NCBI RefSeq assembly: GCF_016595675.1
Contig: NZ_JAENJH010000013.1
Span: 43,680 to 107,679 of the forward strand
Direction of reading: 5' to 3'
Source of the DNA: Prauserella cavernicola
GTDB taxonomy: Bacteria > Actinomycetota > Actinomycetes > Mycobacteriales > Pseudonocardiaceae
DNA: 64,000 nt
The position numbers and the translations under genes are program-made. Positions within the stretch are counted from its first letter, which is position 1; the number at the start of each line of letters is the position of its first letter. Below, piece after piece: positions 25,876 through 34,714 of this stretch. The notes beneath the pieces are model-generated. The model was given only the letters and a program-made list of their open reading frames with translations. It did no database searches and had not been told where the DNA came from.

Positions 25876-27282
25876 TCAGCGGGAGTTGTCCAGCGGGGCC
25901 TGGGCGGGCGCGGTGACGTGCCAGAGCTCCTCGTCGAGGGTGCCCTCGTCGTCGCGCCCCGCCCGTCGCGAGGTGCCCACGAAGCCGGGGGAGCCCTTCA
26001 GCGGAGTCCCGCGGCCCCGCAGCTTCGGCGGCACACCGGGTACGGTCCGCTGTGGACGGTTGCGGTGCCCGCCGTCGGCGGCGGCGGTGCCTGCCCTCGG
26101 GGCACCGCCGCCGGTTCCGGCGGCGCCGCGGCCCGCGCCGAGCATTCCCGCCATCGGAGCCATCATCGGCATCCTGCCCCCGACCACCCCGCTCTGACCC
26201 GCCGCACCGGCCTGACCCGACGCGACAGGTGGCCTCCCCGGTGCCTGCGCGGCCTCGGGCGCCGCGGGACCCGGCGGCCGGGCCGCCTTCGGGATACCGG
26301 CGCTCACCGCACCCGCGGGGCCCGCGATCGGCGCGCGCATCGCGGCGGCGCTCGCGGCCGTCACGGGCCGCACCGGCGGAACCCCGCCCGCCGTCGTCAC
26401 CGGACGTACCGGCGGCACGGCGATCGGGGCCACGGGAGCGACCGGAGGCACCGTCGTCGCCGGGGGAGCACCCACCGGAGCCACGGGCGGCACCGACACC
26501 GGCGGAGCGGGTGTGCCGAGCCCGGCCAGCGACGGCGCGTCGCCCTCCGGCGAGCCCGATCCGGGGCCGCCCGCAGAGCCACCCGCGCCGCCCGCGCCAC
26601 CGCCACCGGCACCACCAGCCCCGGCGCCACCGCCCGAGGCGCCACCTCCGGCACCACCGGCGCTCATGGCGGCAGCACCCCCGGCGCCTCCGGCGCCACC
26701 GGCACCGCCGCCGGCGCCACCCCCAGCGGCGCCGCCGGCGGCGAGGGGACCATCCCAGGCCTCACCCTGTCCGGTGCCGCGCACGACGTTCGCGGTCTCG
26801 GTGAACTTCTGGTCCAGTGTGGTCAGTTCGGCGCGCGCGTCGGCCACCAGTTGCTGCATCTCCGACTCGAGGCCCGGCACCACCACACTCGCGCCCGGCG
26901 CGGTCCGCACGGCGTTGTACCGCGTGACGAGCTCGTTGAACTGCTCGGCGAGCTCCTCGATGCGCGTCACCGACGTGCCGATCTGCGTGACCAGTGCCTG
27001 CATCGCGGGGCCGACGGTGGACGGGCCCGGTTCGAGCCACGTGCCCACCGACGTCGCGCTGCGGTCCAGTCGCTGCACGTAGCCGTCGCCCGCGGCGTCC
27101 TGCCACGCGGGCCGCATGGCCGCGGACCCGCCGCTGAGGCTCTGCATGGTGGCGCGCATGCCCTGTTCGAGCTCGGCCCACTTCGCCTGGCTCGACGAGA
27201 GGTGCGCCTCGTGCGCGCGCTGCGCGACGGCCGTGGTGAGGATCTCCTGCAGCTCCTGGGAGAGCCCTGCGATGGCGCTCAC
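25876..27282 (-). CDS. WXG/PPE-like secreted substrate with a Gly/Ala/Pro-rich tail
   Basis: This 468-residue protein has an N-terminal helical half (about residues 1-190) with heptad-like segments such as MRATMQSLSGGSAAMRPAW and RIEELAEQFNELV. This resembles WXG100/PPE-type helical hairpins exported by ESX systems. The C-terminal half is low complexity: glycine/alanine runs, then proline/valine repeats such as VPPVAPVGAPP, and a conserved-looking end with RTVPGVPPKLRGRGTPLKG. The GTG at 27282 has GGGAGGG and overlaps the preceding stop (GTGA). Secretion is inferred from its position beside eccB and eccC. Confidence 0.6.
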   Translation of the reverse strand: MSAIAGLSQELQEILTTAVAQRAHEAHLSSSQAKWAELEQGMRATMQSLSGGSAAMRPAWQDAAGDGYVQRLDRSATSVGTWLEPGPSTVGPAMQALVTQIGTSVTRIEELAEQFNELVTRYNAVRTAPGASVVVPGLESEMQQLVADARAELTTLDQKFTETANVVRGTGQGEAWDGPLAAGGAAGGGAGGGAGGAGGAGGAAAMSAGGAGGGASGGGAGAGGAGGGGAGGAGGSAGGPGSGSPEGDAPSLAGLGTPAPPVSVPPVAPVGAPPATTVPPVAPVAPIAVPPVRPVTTAGGVPPVRPVTAASAAAMRAPIAGPAGAVSAGIPKAARPPGPAAPEAAQAPGRPPVASGQAGAAGQSGVVGGRMPMMAPMAGMLGAGRGAAGTGGGAPRAGTAAADGGHRNRPQRTVPGVPPKLRGRGTPLKGSPGFVGTSRRAGRDDEGTLDEELWHVTAPAQAPLDNSR

Positions 27283-27614
27283 CGGCCGCCCTCCCCGCCC
27301 GCGGCGCCCGACACGGCCGCGCGGCCGGCGCCGTCGCGGGCCACGTAGTCGTCGGCGCTGGCCACCGCGATGCCCTGGTAGGCCGCGACGCCCTGCTCGA
27401 CCTGCGTGAGGAACTCGGTGAAGCGGCTCGCCACCTCCTGCTCGGCCGCCAGCAGGCTCTGGCAGCCGGGCAGCGCCTTCGCGCACGGCGTGTGGCCGGC
27501 GAGGATCTGCTCGGCCGCCGCGCGTGCCTGCGCGGCACCCGCGGGATCGAGCTGTCCGGCGGCGGCGCCGACGTCAGCGGTCGCCGCGTTGATGGAACCG
27601 AGCGAAGAGGCCAT
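27279..27614 (-). CDS. Small helical ESX-associated protein (111 residues)
   Basis: This protein is mostly alpha-helical by composition (AAGQLDPAGAAQARAAAEQIL, EQEVASRFTEFLTQVEQGVA). It carries two cysteines about nine residues apart (TPCAKALPGCQSL) that could close a disulphide. It has no WXG motif. Its stop overlaps the GTG of the large WXG/PPE-like gene, so the two are translated in step and may form a secreted pair or a chaperone-substrate pair. I do not recognise a named family. Confidence 0.55.
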   Translation of the reverse strand: MASSLGSINAATADVGAAAGQLDPAGAAQARAAAEQILAGHTPCAKALPGCQSLLAAEQEVASRFTEFLTQVEQGVAAYQGIAVASADDYVARDGAGRAAVSGAAGGEGGR

Positions 27615-27698
27615 GTCTGCTCCCGGTGGATCTGCGGAAATACCTGCGAGCCAACCACCGCCCGGCCGGTGCCGGGGCGGTGCGACAGCTTCCGGCCA

Positions 27699-30600
27699 TC
27701 ACGACTCCGTCGGCGGGAGCCAGGCCAGCTGCAACAACTTCGGGGCGTGGCCCCTGCCGACGAGCCTGCCGCGTCCCGGCGGCAGGAACTCCGGTTTGAG
27801 CCCGCCCAGCAGCGGGCCCTCGTCCTTGTCGCCGGAGAGCAGCAGACCCGGCGAGCCGACGTCGCGCACCCGCGACAGGAACGGCTCGTACAGACCGCGG
27901 CTCGCCCCGCCGGTGCGCCGGGTGAGCACCACGTGCAGGCCGAGCTCGCGGCCCTGCGGCAGGTACTCGAGCAGTGGCTGCAGCGGGTTGTCCAGCGGCG
28001 ACGCGATGAGGTCGTAGTCGTCGACGAGGATGAACAGCTCCGGGCCCTTCCACCACGAGCGCGAGCGCAGCTGCTCGGGCGTGATGTCCTTGCCGGGCAG
28101 GCGTTCCTCGATGCCCCTGGCCGCCTCGGAGATCAGCTCCCGCGTGGTGGCCGGGTCGGTGCCGTAGCCGAGCAGGTGCTCGGAGGTGATGTCGCCGAGC
28201 AGTCCGCGCCGGTGGTCGATGAGCACCATCCGCGCCTGGCTCGGCGCGTAGCTGTCCACGATCCGGCGCGCCAGCAGGCGCAGGAACGCCGTCTTGCCCG
28301 CCTGCGCGTCGCCGAGGAGCAGGAAGTGCGGGTCGGCGCCGAAGTCGATCCGCACCGGAGCCAGGTCCTGTTCGGCGATGCCGATCGCGACGCGCATCCC
28401 CGGCTCGTCCTGTGCGGGCAGCTCGGGGTAGTCCAGTGTGGACGGGAGCAGCTGCACGCGCGGGGCCGGAGCCCCGTGCCACGCGGCGGCGATCGAGGCC
28501 ACGAGCTCGGCCGTCGCCGCCTGCAGTCCGTCGGCGGAGCGGGCGCCGTCGGCGCGGGGCAGCGCGAGCAGCATCTGGTGCTTGCCCTGGGTGACACCGC
28601 GGCCGGGGGAGTCCTCCGGTACGGCCAGCGCCGAGAGCCGGTCCACGGTGCTGTCGATGGGATCGCCCAGGCGCAGCTCCACCCTGCTGCCGAAGAGGTC
28701 GCGCACGGCGGGGCGCAGGTCGAACCAGCGCCCGCACGAGGCGATCACGTGCACGCCGTAGGCCAGTCCGCGCGCGGCCAGGTCGCACACGGCCTCCTCG
28801 ACGTCCTCGAACTCCTTGCGCAACGTTTGCCAGCCGTCGACCACGAGGAACACGTCGCCGTACGGGTCGTCGGCGTGCTCGCCGCGGGCGCGCGCGGCGC
28901 GATAGGCGGCGATGCCGTCGATCTCGCCGTCGGCGAAGCGCCGCTCGCGCTCGGCGAGCACGGTGTGCAGCTGCGCGACGGTGCGGCGCACGGCGCCGGC
29001 GTGCTGCCTGCTCGCCACGCCGCCGACGTGGGGCAGTCCGCGCAGCGCCGCGAGGCCGCCGCCACCGAAGTCGAGGCAGTAGAACTGCGCCTCACCGGGG
29101 GTGTTGGTCAGCGCCAGGCTGGTGACCAGCGTGCGCAGTGTGGTGCTCTTGCCGCTGCGCGGACCGCCCATCACCACGACGTGGCCCGCCGCGGCGGAGA
29201 GGTCGAACGTCAGCGGGTCGCGGCGCTGCTCGAACGGCCGGTCCACGATCCCCGCGACGGCCTTCAACGCGCCGGTGAGGTCCTCGCGTGGCGCGCGCAG
29301 GCCCCGCGCCGGGTCGGGCACCGGCTCGCCGAGCAGCTCGTCGAGTGTCGCCGGGTCGCCCAGCGGAGGCAGCCACACCTGGTGTGCGGGCGTGCCGCGG
29401 CCGGTGAGCCGGTCGGCGAGGATGTCGAGCAGACTCTCGCCCTGCGCCTCGTCGGCGGCGGGCTCGGCCGGTTCGGCGGCCACGACGGGCGGCGCCTGGT
29501 AGGCGGTGGAGTACTCCAGTAGCCCCGGGCCCCGGTCGTCGGCGTGGGCGCCGCGGGTGGCATCGGCCCTGCGGTGCACGCCGGACACGTAGGCGGAGCG
29601 AAAGCGCGTCATCGGGTCGGTGCCGAACTTCAGGAACCCGTGACCCGGCGCGCGCGGCAGCTCGAACGCGTCGGTGGCGCCGAGCACGGTCCTGCTGTCC
29701 ATCGCCGAAAAGGTCCGTAGTCCTATGCGGTACGACAGGTGCGTGTCGAGGCCGCGCAGCCTGCCCTCCTCGAGCCGCTGCGAGGCGAGCAGCAGGTGCA
29801 CGCCCAGCGAGCGGCCGACGCGTCCGATCTGGACGAAGGTGTCGATGAAGTCCGGCTTGGCCGACAACAGCTCGCTGAACTCGTCGCAGATCACCAGCAG
29901 CGTGGGCACCTCGGGCAGCGGTGCGCCCGCGGCCCGCGCGCGCTCGTACTCGCGCAGCGACGAGAAGTTGCCCGCCGCCCGCAGCAGCTCCTGCCGCCGC
30001 ACGAGCTCGCCGTTGAGCGCGTCGGTCATACGGTCGACGAGCGGCAGCTCGTCGGCGAGGTTGGTGATCACGGCGCTGGTGTGCGGCAGTGCGTCGAGCC
30101 GCGTGAACGTCGCACCGCCCTTGAAGTCGATCAGCGCGAAGTTCAGTGAGTTCGGCGGGTGCGTCACGGCCAGCGCGAGCACGAGCGTGCGCAGCAGTTC
30201 CGACTTGCCCGAGCCGGTGGCGCCGATCAGCAGGCCGTGCGGCCCCATGCCGTCCTGCGCCGACTCCTTGAGGTCCACCTCGAGCGGCGCTCCGTCGGGC
30301 TGGATGCCGATCATGATGCGCAGCCGGTCGCGGTTGGGCCGCTGGACCCAGGTCGCGGCGGGGTCGAACGTGTAAGGGTCGCCGAGGTCGAGCAGTTCGC
30401 CGAGGCCGAGGTCCACACTTAGCGGCTGCTCACCGCGGGCACCGCCGGTGAGCCGCAGGGGCGCGAGCTGACGGGCCAGCGACTCGGCGCCGACGGCGTC
30501 CAGTGTGTCGGCGATGCCCAGTTCGGCGGTGCCCTCGACGGTGGTGGCCGCGAGGGCGCCGTCGGCGGCGACGTCGAGGATCAGCGTCGGCCGCTCCGGT

Positions 30601-31652
30601 AGGCGCGGCGGCACTGACGTCAGGTCGATCACGGTGACGCCCTCCACGCCACCGCCCGTCATCAGGTGGTCGGAGCCCGCGACGTCGCCGCCGTCGAGCA
30701 CCACCACGAGGTGCGGCGTCGCGCCCCGCGAGCCGTCCGGGTCGAACCGGGGGCGCGTCGAGAGCACGTCCTCCAGCATCGCCTCGATACCGGTGACGGC
30801 GGGGGCGACGAGCCGCAGCGGACCGGCGGCGTCGGACTTCTCCGGGTGCAGCGCGTGCGGCAGCCACTTGACCCAGTCCCAGCCGGGCAGTTCGTGCGGG
30901 GCCGCGCACACCGCGATGCGCAGGTCGTCGGGTGCGTGCAGGGTCGCCAGCTGGGCGAGCATCGCGCGCGTCAGGCCCACCGCGCGTTCGCGGTCGCCGC
31001 GCACGTGCAGGCGCGCGAACCCGGTGAGCGAGACGGCCAGCGGCAGGCCGGGCACCGAACTGAAGGTGGTGAGGAACCGGCGCAGCGCCAGCGCCGACAG
31101 CGGCTCCAGCTGTTCCAGCGGCTGCGTGTCGGGGGCGACGAGCGCGGTCGCGGGGCTCTGCGGGCCCGTGCCGATGCGCGCGGCGGCGAAGTCGGCGTCC
31201 TCGGTGCGGCGCTCCCACAACCGGAAGCTGTCGGCCAGCGACCACAGCGAGTCCGGCTCGGGATGCAGGTACAGCAGGGCGTCGCGCTGCTTGCGCACGC
31301 TGCGGTGCAGCCGCACCCGGTGCTGCGCGAGCCTGCGCAGGTACAGCCGCCTCGCCTGGCCCATCTCGCGTTTGCCCGCGGCGGAGCTGTTGAGGAACGT
31401 CACCAGCACCATCGCCAGCATCGCCACACCGAACAGTCCGAACACGACCAGCCGCAGCGTGCCTCCGATGGAGCCGGAGAACATCAGCAGCATCGCGCCC
31501 ATGATCGCCAGCATCGGCAGCATCGTGAGCGCCTGTGTCCACTGCCTGCCGCCCGGCGCCGGGATCTCCGGCGGCGCGTCCAGCACCAGTTCGCCGGAGG
31601 GCATCTCCGGGGACGCCCTGCGCGCGGGCCGCCGCACAACCACCGTGGCCAC
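27699..31652 (-). CDS. eccC: Type VII secretion motor ATPase EccC, single-chain form
   Basis: This 1317-residue FtsK/SpoIIIE-type ATPase energises the ESX complex. Two membrane segments lie near residues 40-90 (LTMLPMLAIMGAMLLMF, LVVFGLFGVAMLAMVLV). Three ATPase domains follow, with P-loops near residues 479 (GATGSGKSELL), 831 (GGPRSGKSTTL) and 1116 (GDAQAGKTAFL) and acidic strands ICDEFSELL, VVDGWQTL and LVDDYDLI. It is a single polypeptide, unlike the split EccCa/EccCb of ESX-1. The GTG at 31652 has GAGG nine bases upstream. It diverges from the esx gene pair. Confidence 0.92.
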   Translation of the reverse strand: MATVVVRRPARRASPEMPSGELVLDAPPEIPAPGGRQWTQALTMLPMLAIMGAMLLMFSGSIGGTLRLVVFGLFGVAMLAMVLVTFLNSSAAGKREMGQARRLYLRRLAQHRVRLHRSVRKQRDALLYLHPEPDSLWSLADSFRLWERRTEDADFAAARIGTGPQSPATALVAPDTQPLEQLEPLSALALRRFLTTFSSVPGLPLAVSLTGFARLHVRGDRERAVGLTRAMLAQLATLHAPDDLRIAVCAAPHELPGWDWVKWLPHALHPEKSDAAGPLRLVAPAVTGIEAMLEDVLSTRPRFDPDGSRGATPHLVVVLDGGDVAGSDHLMTGGGVEGVTVIDLTSVPPRLPERPTLILDVAADGALAATTVEGTAELGIADTLDAVGAESLARQLAPLRLTGGARGEQPLSVDLGLGELLDLGDPYTFDPAATWVQRPNRDRLRIMIGIQPDGAPLEVDLKESAQDGMGPHGLLIGATGSGKSELLRTLVLALAVTHPPNSLNFALIDFKGGATFTRLDALPHTSAVITNLADELPLVDRMTDALNGELVRRQELLRAAGNFSSLREYERARAAGAPLPEVPTLLVICDEFSELLSAKPDFIDTFVQIGRVGRSLGVHLLLASQRLEEGRLRGLDTHLSYRIGLRTFSAMDSRTVLGATDAFELPRAPGHGFLKFGTDPMTRFRSAYVSGVHRRADATRGAHADDRGPGLLEYSTAYQAPPVVAAEPAEPAADEAQGESLLDILADRLTGRGTPAHQVWLPPLGDPATLDELLGEPVPDPARGLRAPREDLTGALKAVAGIVDRPFEQRRDPLTFDLSAAAGHVVVMGGPRSGKSTTLRTLVTSLALTNTPGEAQFYCLDFGGGGLAALRGLPHVGGVASRQHAGAVRRTVAQLHTVLAERERRFADGEIDGIAAYRAARARGEHADDPYGDVFLVVDGWQTLRKEFEDVEEAVCDLAARGLAYGVHVIASCGRWFDLRPAVRDLFGSRVELRLGDPIDSTVDRLSALAVPEDSPGRGVTQGKHQMLLALPRADGARSADGLQAATAELVASIAAAWHGAPAPRVQLLPSTLDYPELPAQDEPGMRVAIGIAEQDLAPVRIDFGADPHFLLLGDAQAGKTAFLRLLARRIVDSYAPSQARMVLIDHRRGLLGDITSEHLLGYGTDPATTRELISEAARGIEERLPGKDITPEQLRSRSWWKGPELFILVDDYDLIASPLDNPLQPLLEYLPQGRELGLHVVLTRRTGGASRGLYEPFLSRVRDVGSPGLLLSGDKDEGPLLGGLKPEFLPPGRGRLVGRGHAPKLLQLAWLPPTES

Positions 31653-31818
31653 TGCGTTCCTCCTCGTCGCCGCTCGTGGCTTCTGATCGTCGCCGACGGC
31701 GCGGGCCGGGCGGCGCCGCTGGCAGGAAGGTGACGAACGGGCCCCGCCACGGCCCGGCGCGGATACGTTCGCTCCCACACCCGGTGTGTGCCGGGACACG
31801 AGCGGAAGGAGCCAGCGC

Positions 31819-32157
31819 ATGCCGGCTGGGGATCAGCTTCACGGTGTGACAGAGACTCTCGAGCGTGCGGCCGCGATGGCGGGCACCGTCTCGGGCAACA
31901 TCGAGGGCCACCGGTCGTCGCTGCGGCCGACGGTCGACTCACTCAAGGGCCAGTGGGAGGGCACGGCGCGCCCGATGTTCGACCAGGCGCACGCGCAGTG
32001 GGAGGCCGGCATCACGCGGCTGACCGCGGCTCTGAACAGCCTGGGGGAGAACACGCGGTTCTCGTCCAACACCTACCTCGCCGCCGACCAGACCGGTGCC
32101 TCCGGCCTGAACGCCGTGCAGGGGCACAGCCCCTTCGGCGGCGCGCTCAAGGCCTGA
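31819..32157 (+). CDS. WXG100-family Esx protein (CFP-10-like)
   Basis: This 112-residue helical-hairpin protein has the WXG turn as WEG in LKGQWEGTARPMF and is slightly longer than the usual 100 residues. The ATG at 31819 follows GGAAGGA. It lies directly before a second small helical protein, as in esxB-esxA pairs, and opposite eccC. It should form a heterodimer with its neighbour and be exported by the EccC motor. Confidence 0.82.
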   Translation: MPAGDQLHGVTETLERAAAMAGTVSGNIEGHRSSLRPTVDSLKGQWEGTARPMFDQAHAQWEAGITRLTAALNSLGENTRFSSNTYLAADQTGASGLNAVQGHSPFGGALKA

Positions 32158-32183
32158 CCGGTCTCACCAAGGGAGCCGCAACG

Positions 32184-32480
32184 ATGTTGATCAAGGGTAA
32201 CTTCGGCCAGCTCGACGACCTCGCCAGCCAGATCATGGCGACCGTCGGCAAGGTCGAGAGCGAGATGGACAGCTGGCGTTCGACCTCGGGTGCCACCTCG
32301 GCCGACTGGCTCGACCGGGCCGGTGGCGAGTTCAGCGAGATCAGCGCCGCCTGGCAGCAGGTGTCGAGTGCGCAGCAGGCGATGCTCGACGCGCTGCGCG
32401 GTGGGGTGCAGACCGCGAACACCGAGCTGCAGCAGGCGCTCTCCTCGGCGATGGCGAGGGTGGGAAGCACCACGATCTGA
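32184..32480 (+). CDS. Esx-like partner protein (ESAT-6-type)
   Basis: This 98-residue protein is of typical WXG100 size, with two helices around a central turn. At the turn it reads ADWLDRAGGEF rather than W-x-G, so the classic motif is relaxed. It starts 26 bases after the first Esx gene, with AGGGAG upstream, and ends just before a strong terminator hairpin. This closes a two-gene operon. Confidence 0.78.
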   Translation: MLIKGNFGQLDDLASQIMATVGKVESEMDSWRSTSGATSADWLDRAGGEFSEISAAWQQVSSAQQAMLDALRGGVQTANTELQQALSSAMARVGSTTI

Positions 32481-32508
32481 GTCGATCCGACTCGGCGTGG
32501 CTGCTGTT

Positions 32509-32542
32509 GGGCCCGGGAACCTCCCCTGCGGTTCCCGGGCCC
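32509..32542. terminator. Terminator hairpin after the esx pair
   Basis: A perfect 13-base stem (GGGCCCGGGAACC at 32509-32521 with its complement at 32530-32542) encloses an eight-base loop. It lies 29 bases after the second Esx stop and before the methyltransferase gene. The position and stem strength favour an intrinsic terminator of the actinobacterial kind without a T-run. Confidence 0.75.
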
Positions 32543-32588
32543 GACTCATGCCCGGAAAACGGGTGGCGGCGGCTGGGACGATCGGTGC

Positions 32589-33344
32589 ATGGCACGGTCC
32601 TTCGACGATCTTCTCGCCGAGGCCGCCGCGGTGCCGGTGGCGGGCTGGGACTTCGCGTGGCTGGCGGGCCGCGCCACCGAGCGGCGGCCCTCGTGGGGCT
32701 ACCAGCGGCTGCTGCGCGACAGGCTCGCGGCCGCGTCCTCGGCGCTGGACGTGCAGACCGGTGGCGGCGAGGTGCTGGCGGGCGCCGCCCCGTTCCCGCC
32801 CGTGCAGGCGGCCACCGAGTCGTGGCCGCCCAACGTCGCCGAGGCGGCCCGGCGGCTCGCTCCGCTGGGCGGTGTGGTGGTGGCGAGCACCGACGAGCCG
32901 CCGCTGCCCTTCGCCGACGGTGCGTTCGACCTGGTGAGCAGCCGCCACCCGGCGACGGTGTGGTGGGACGAGCTCGCCAGGGTGCTGCGGCCCGGCGGCA
33001 CCTACTTCGCCCAGCACGTGGGCCCCGCGACGATGTTCGAGCTCGTCGAGTTCTTCCTCGGCCCGCGGCCGCAGGCACGCCTCCTGCGCGATCCGGAGAC
33101 GGAGGCGGCCGACGCGCGGGCGGCGGGACTCGAGGTGGTGGACCTGCGCACCGAGCGGCTGCGCGCCGAGTTCCTCGACATCGGCGCGGTGGTCTACTTC
33201 CTGCGCAAAGTGGTCTGGACCGTGCCGGGGTTCACCGTCGAGGCCCACCGAGACCGGTTGCGCGCACTGCACGAGCTGATCCGGCGCGACGGCAGCTTCG
33301 TGGCCCACGCTAGCCGCACCCTGATCGAGGCCCGCAAGCCCTGA
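32589..33344 (+). CDS. SAM-dependent methyltransferase-like protein
   Basis: This 251-residue protein resembles class I methyltransferases in its C-terminal half: LPFADGAFDLVSSRHPATVWWDELARVLRPGG is split here across motifs IV to VI (FADGAFDLV, VLRPGGTYFAQHV). The glycine-rich SAM motif appears as ALDVQTGGGEVL. The substrate is unknown. It has its own start after the esx terminator and converges on mycP with only four bases between stops. Confidence 0.7.
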   Translation: MARSFDDLLAEAAAVPVAGWDFAWLAGRATERRPSWGYQRLLRDRLAAASSALDVQTGGGEVLAGAAPFPPVQAATESWPPNVAEAARRLAPLGGVVVASTDEPPLPFADGAFDLVSSRHPATVWWDELARVLRPGGTYFAQHVGPATMFELVEFFLGPRPQARLLRDPETEAADARAAGLEVVDLRTERLRAEFLDIGAVVYFLRKVVWTVPGFTVEAHRDRLRALHELIRRDGSFVAHASRTLIEARKP

Positions 33345-33348
33345 GCGC

Positions 33349-34659
33349 TCAGCGTTCCGGCGCGGGCCGGGGGAGCAGGAACATCTCCTCGGGCAGCTCG
33401 TCCGCCGACGCGCGCGCCGCTGGCGGTTCGGCGCGCCTGGCCCGGAACCGGCCCCGGCGGCCGCGCACGACCAGCCACGTCAGCACCACCGCCGCGACGG
33501 CCGCGGCTCCGGCGGCGCCCGCCGTGAGGCGTGCGGTGGTGCCCATGCGGTCCCACCACGCCGCGGCGGCCACGGCGTCGGGATCGGGCTCCGGCACCTC
33601 GGGATCGGCGATTCGGCGAGGAACCTCGTCGCTGAGCCCGTCGCTCACCGCGCGGGCAGGGTTGACGAGTCCCGCGCCGTAGGCCTGGCTGTCCGCGCCG
33701 CCCGGCGCCGGGGTGGCGGTGGCCACCAGCCGCCGCGCCACCTCGTCGGCGGAGAGTTCCGGCCACGCCGCGCGCACGAGCGCGGCGGTGCCCGAGACGA
33801 ACGCGGTCGCGAAGCTGGTGCCCTGCCAGTACTCGTGGCCACCCGCACGCGTGGCGCCCAGCACGGCACCGCCCGGCGCCACCAGGTCCACCTGCGGGCC
33901 GATCTGCGAGTTGCCCAGGCGCTGGCCGTTCTCCTCGACGGCGCCGACACCGAGCACACCCTCGTAGCCCGCGGGGTAGGACGGCTCGCCCGGCAGCGTG
34001 TCCTCCTGGGCGTTGCCCGCCGCGGCGATCACGAGCGCGTCCTTCGAGCGCGCGTAGGCGACGGCGTCGCGCACGAAGCGGTCGTCCACGGTGCCGGCGA
34101 GCGACAGGTTGATGACCTTCGCGCCCTGGTCGGCCGCGTACCAGATTCCGCGCGCCAGCACGGCGGGGTCGACGGGCTCGGACGCGCCGTTGTCGGTCAG
34201 GTCGCGTTCGCTGATCCGCACGGGCAGGATCCGGGCGCCGGGGGCGATGCCGGAGAACCCGACGCCGTCGGCGCGCGAGGCCGCGACGATGCTGGCCACG
34301 GCGGTGCCGTGCGACACGCAGTCGAAGTTGCCCGGAAGGTCGCCCACGAGGTAGAAGTCCTGTCCCCGCAACACTTTCCCGTCGGCGCGCAGTTGCGGGT
34401 GGTCGGCGTCGACGCCGGAGTCGACGACGGCGACGAGCACCCCGGCGCCGGTGCTGTGTCGCCACACCGACGCCGGGTCCAGTGCCCGCTGTGCCCAGGG
34501 CTGCTCCACCACGGCGGGGCGCGCGGGGTCGGGGTTGGTACACGCGCCCTCGGGCGGCGCCGCCTGGGCAGGCACCGGAGTCAGGGTGAGCACGCCCGCG
34601 GCGGCCATGGCCACCACCGCGCTCCTGCGTGCCGCGCTCCGCACCGTCGTCGCCGTCAT
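33349..34659 (-). CDS. mycP: Mycosin (MycP-type subtilisin-like protease)
   Basis: This 436-residue membrane-anchored serine protease is a standard part of ESX systems. The signal peptide covers about residues 1-33. The S8 catalytic triad is Asp80 (DSGVD), His117 (SHGTAVA) and Ser282 (GTSFATAF). A C-terminal membrane segment lies near residues 393-415, followed by a short basic tail. The ATG at 34659 is used; an adjacent GTG at 34662 would add one residue. MycP stabilises the secretion complex and can process substrates. Confidence 0.9.
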   Translation of the reverse strand: MTATTVRSAARRSAVVAMAAAGVLTLTPVPAQAAPPEGACTNPDPARPAVVEQPWAQRALDPASVWRHSTGAGVLVAVVDSGVDADHPQLRADGKVLRGQDFYLVGDLPGNFDCVSHGTAVASIVAASRADGVGFSGIAPGARILPVRISERDLTDNGASEPVDPAVLARGIWYAADQGAKVINLSLAGTVDDRFVRDAVAYARSKDALVIAAAGNAQEDTLPGEPSYPAGYEGVLGVGAVEENGQRLGNSQIGPQVDLVAPGGAVLGATRAGGHEYWQGTSFATAFVSGTAALVRAAWPELSADEVARRLVATATPAPGGADSQAYGAGLVNPARAVSDGLSDEVPRRIADPEVPEPDPDAVAAAAWWDRMGTTARLTAGAAGAAAVAAVVLTWLVVRGRRGRFRARRAEPPAARASADELPEEMFLLPRPAPER

Positions 34660-34714
34660 CACGGCTCATGATCGCCCGCGCACGGTGCCCGGCGGCGGCG
34701 GTGGCACCAACCGG

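Noticed and set aside
26513..27082. Plus-strand proline-rich frame inside the WXG/PPE-like gene
   Set aside because: It is a reverse shadow of glycine/alanine codons. The minus-strand gene has a strong ribosome site and coupling.
34684..34707. GGTGCC/GGCACC stem as a terminator of the binding-protein gene
   Set aside because: The six-base stem has a long loop of repeated GGC and is too weak to claim.
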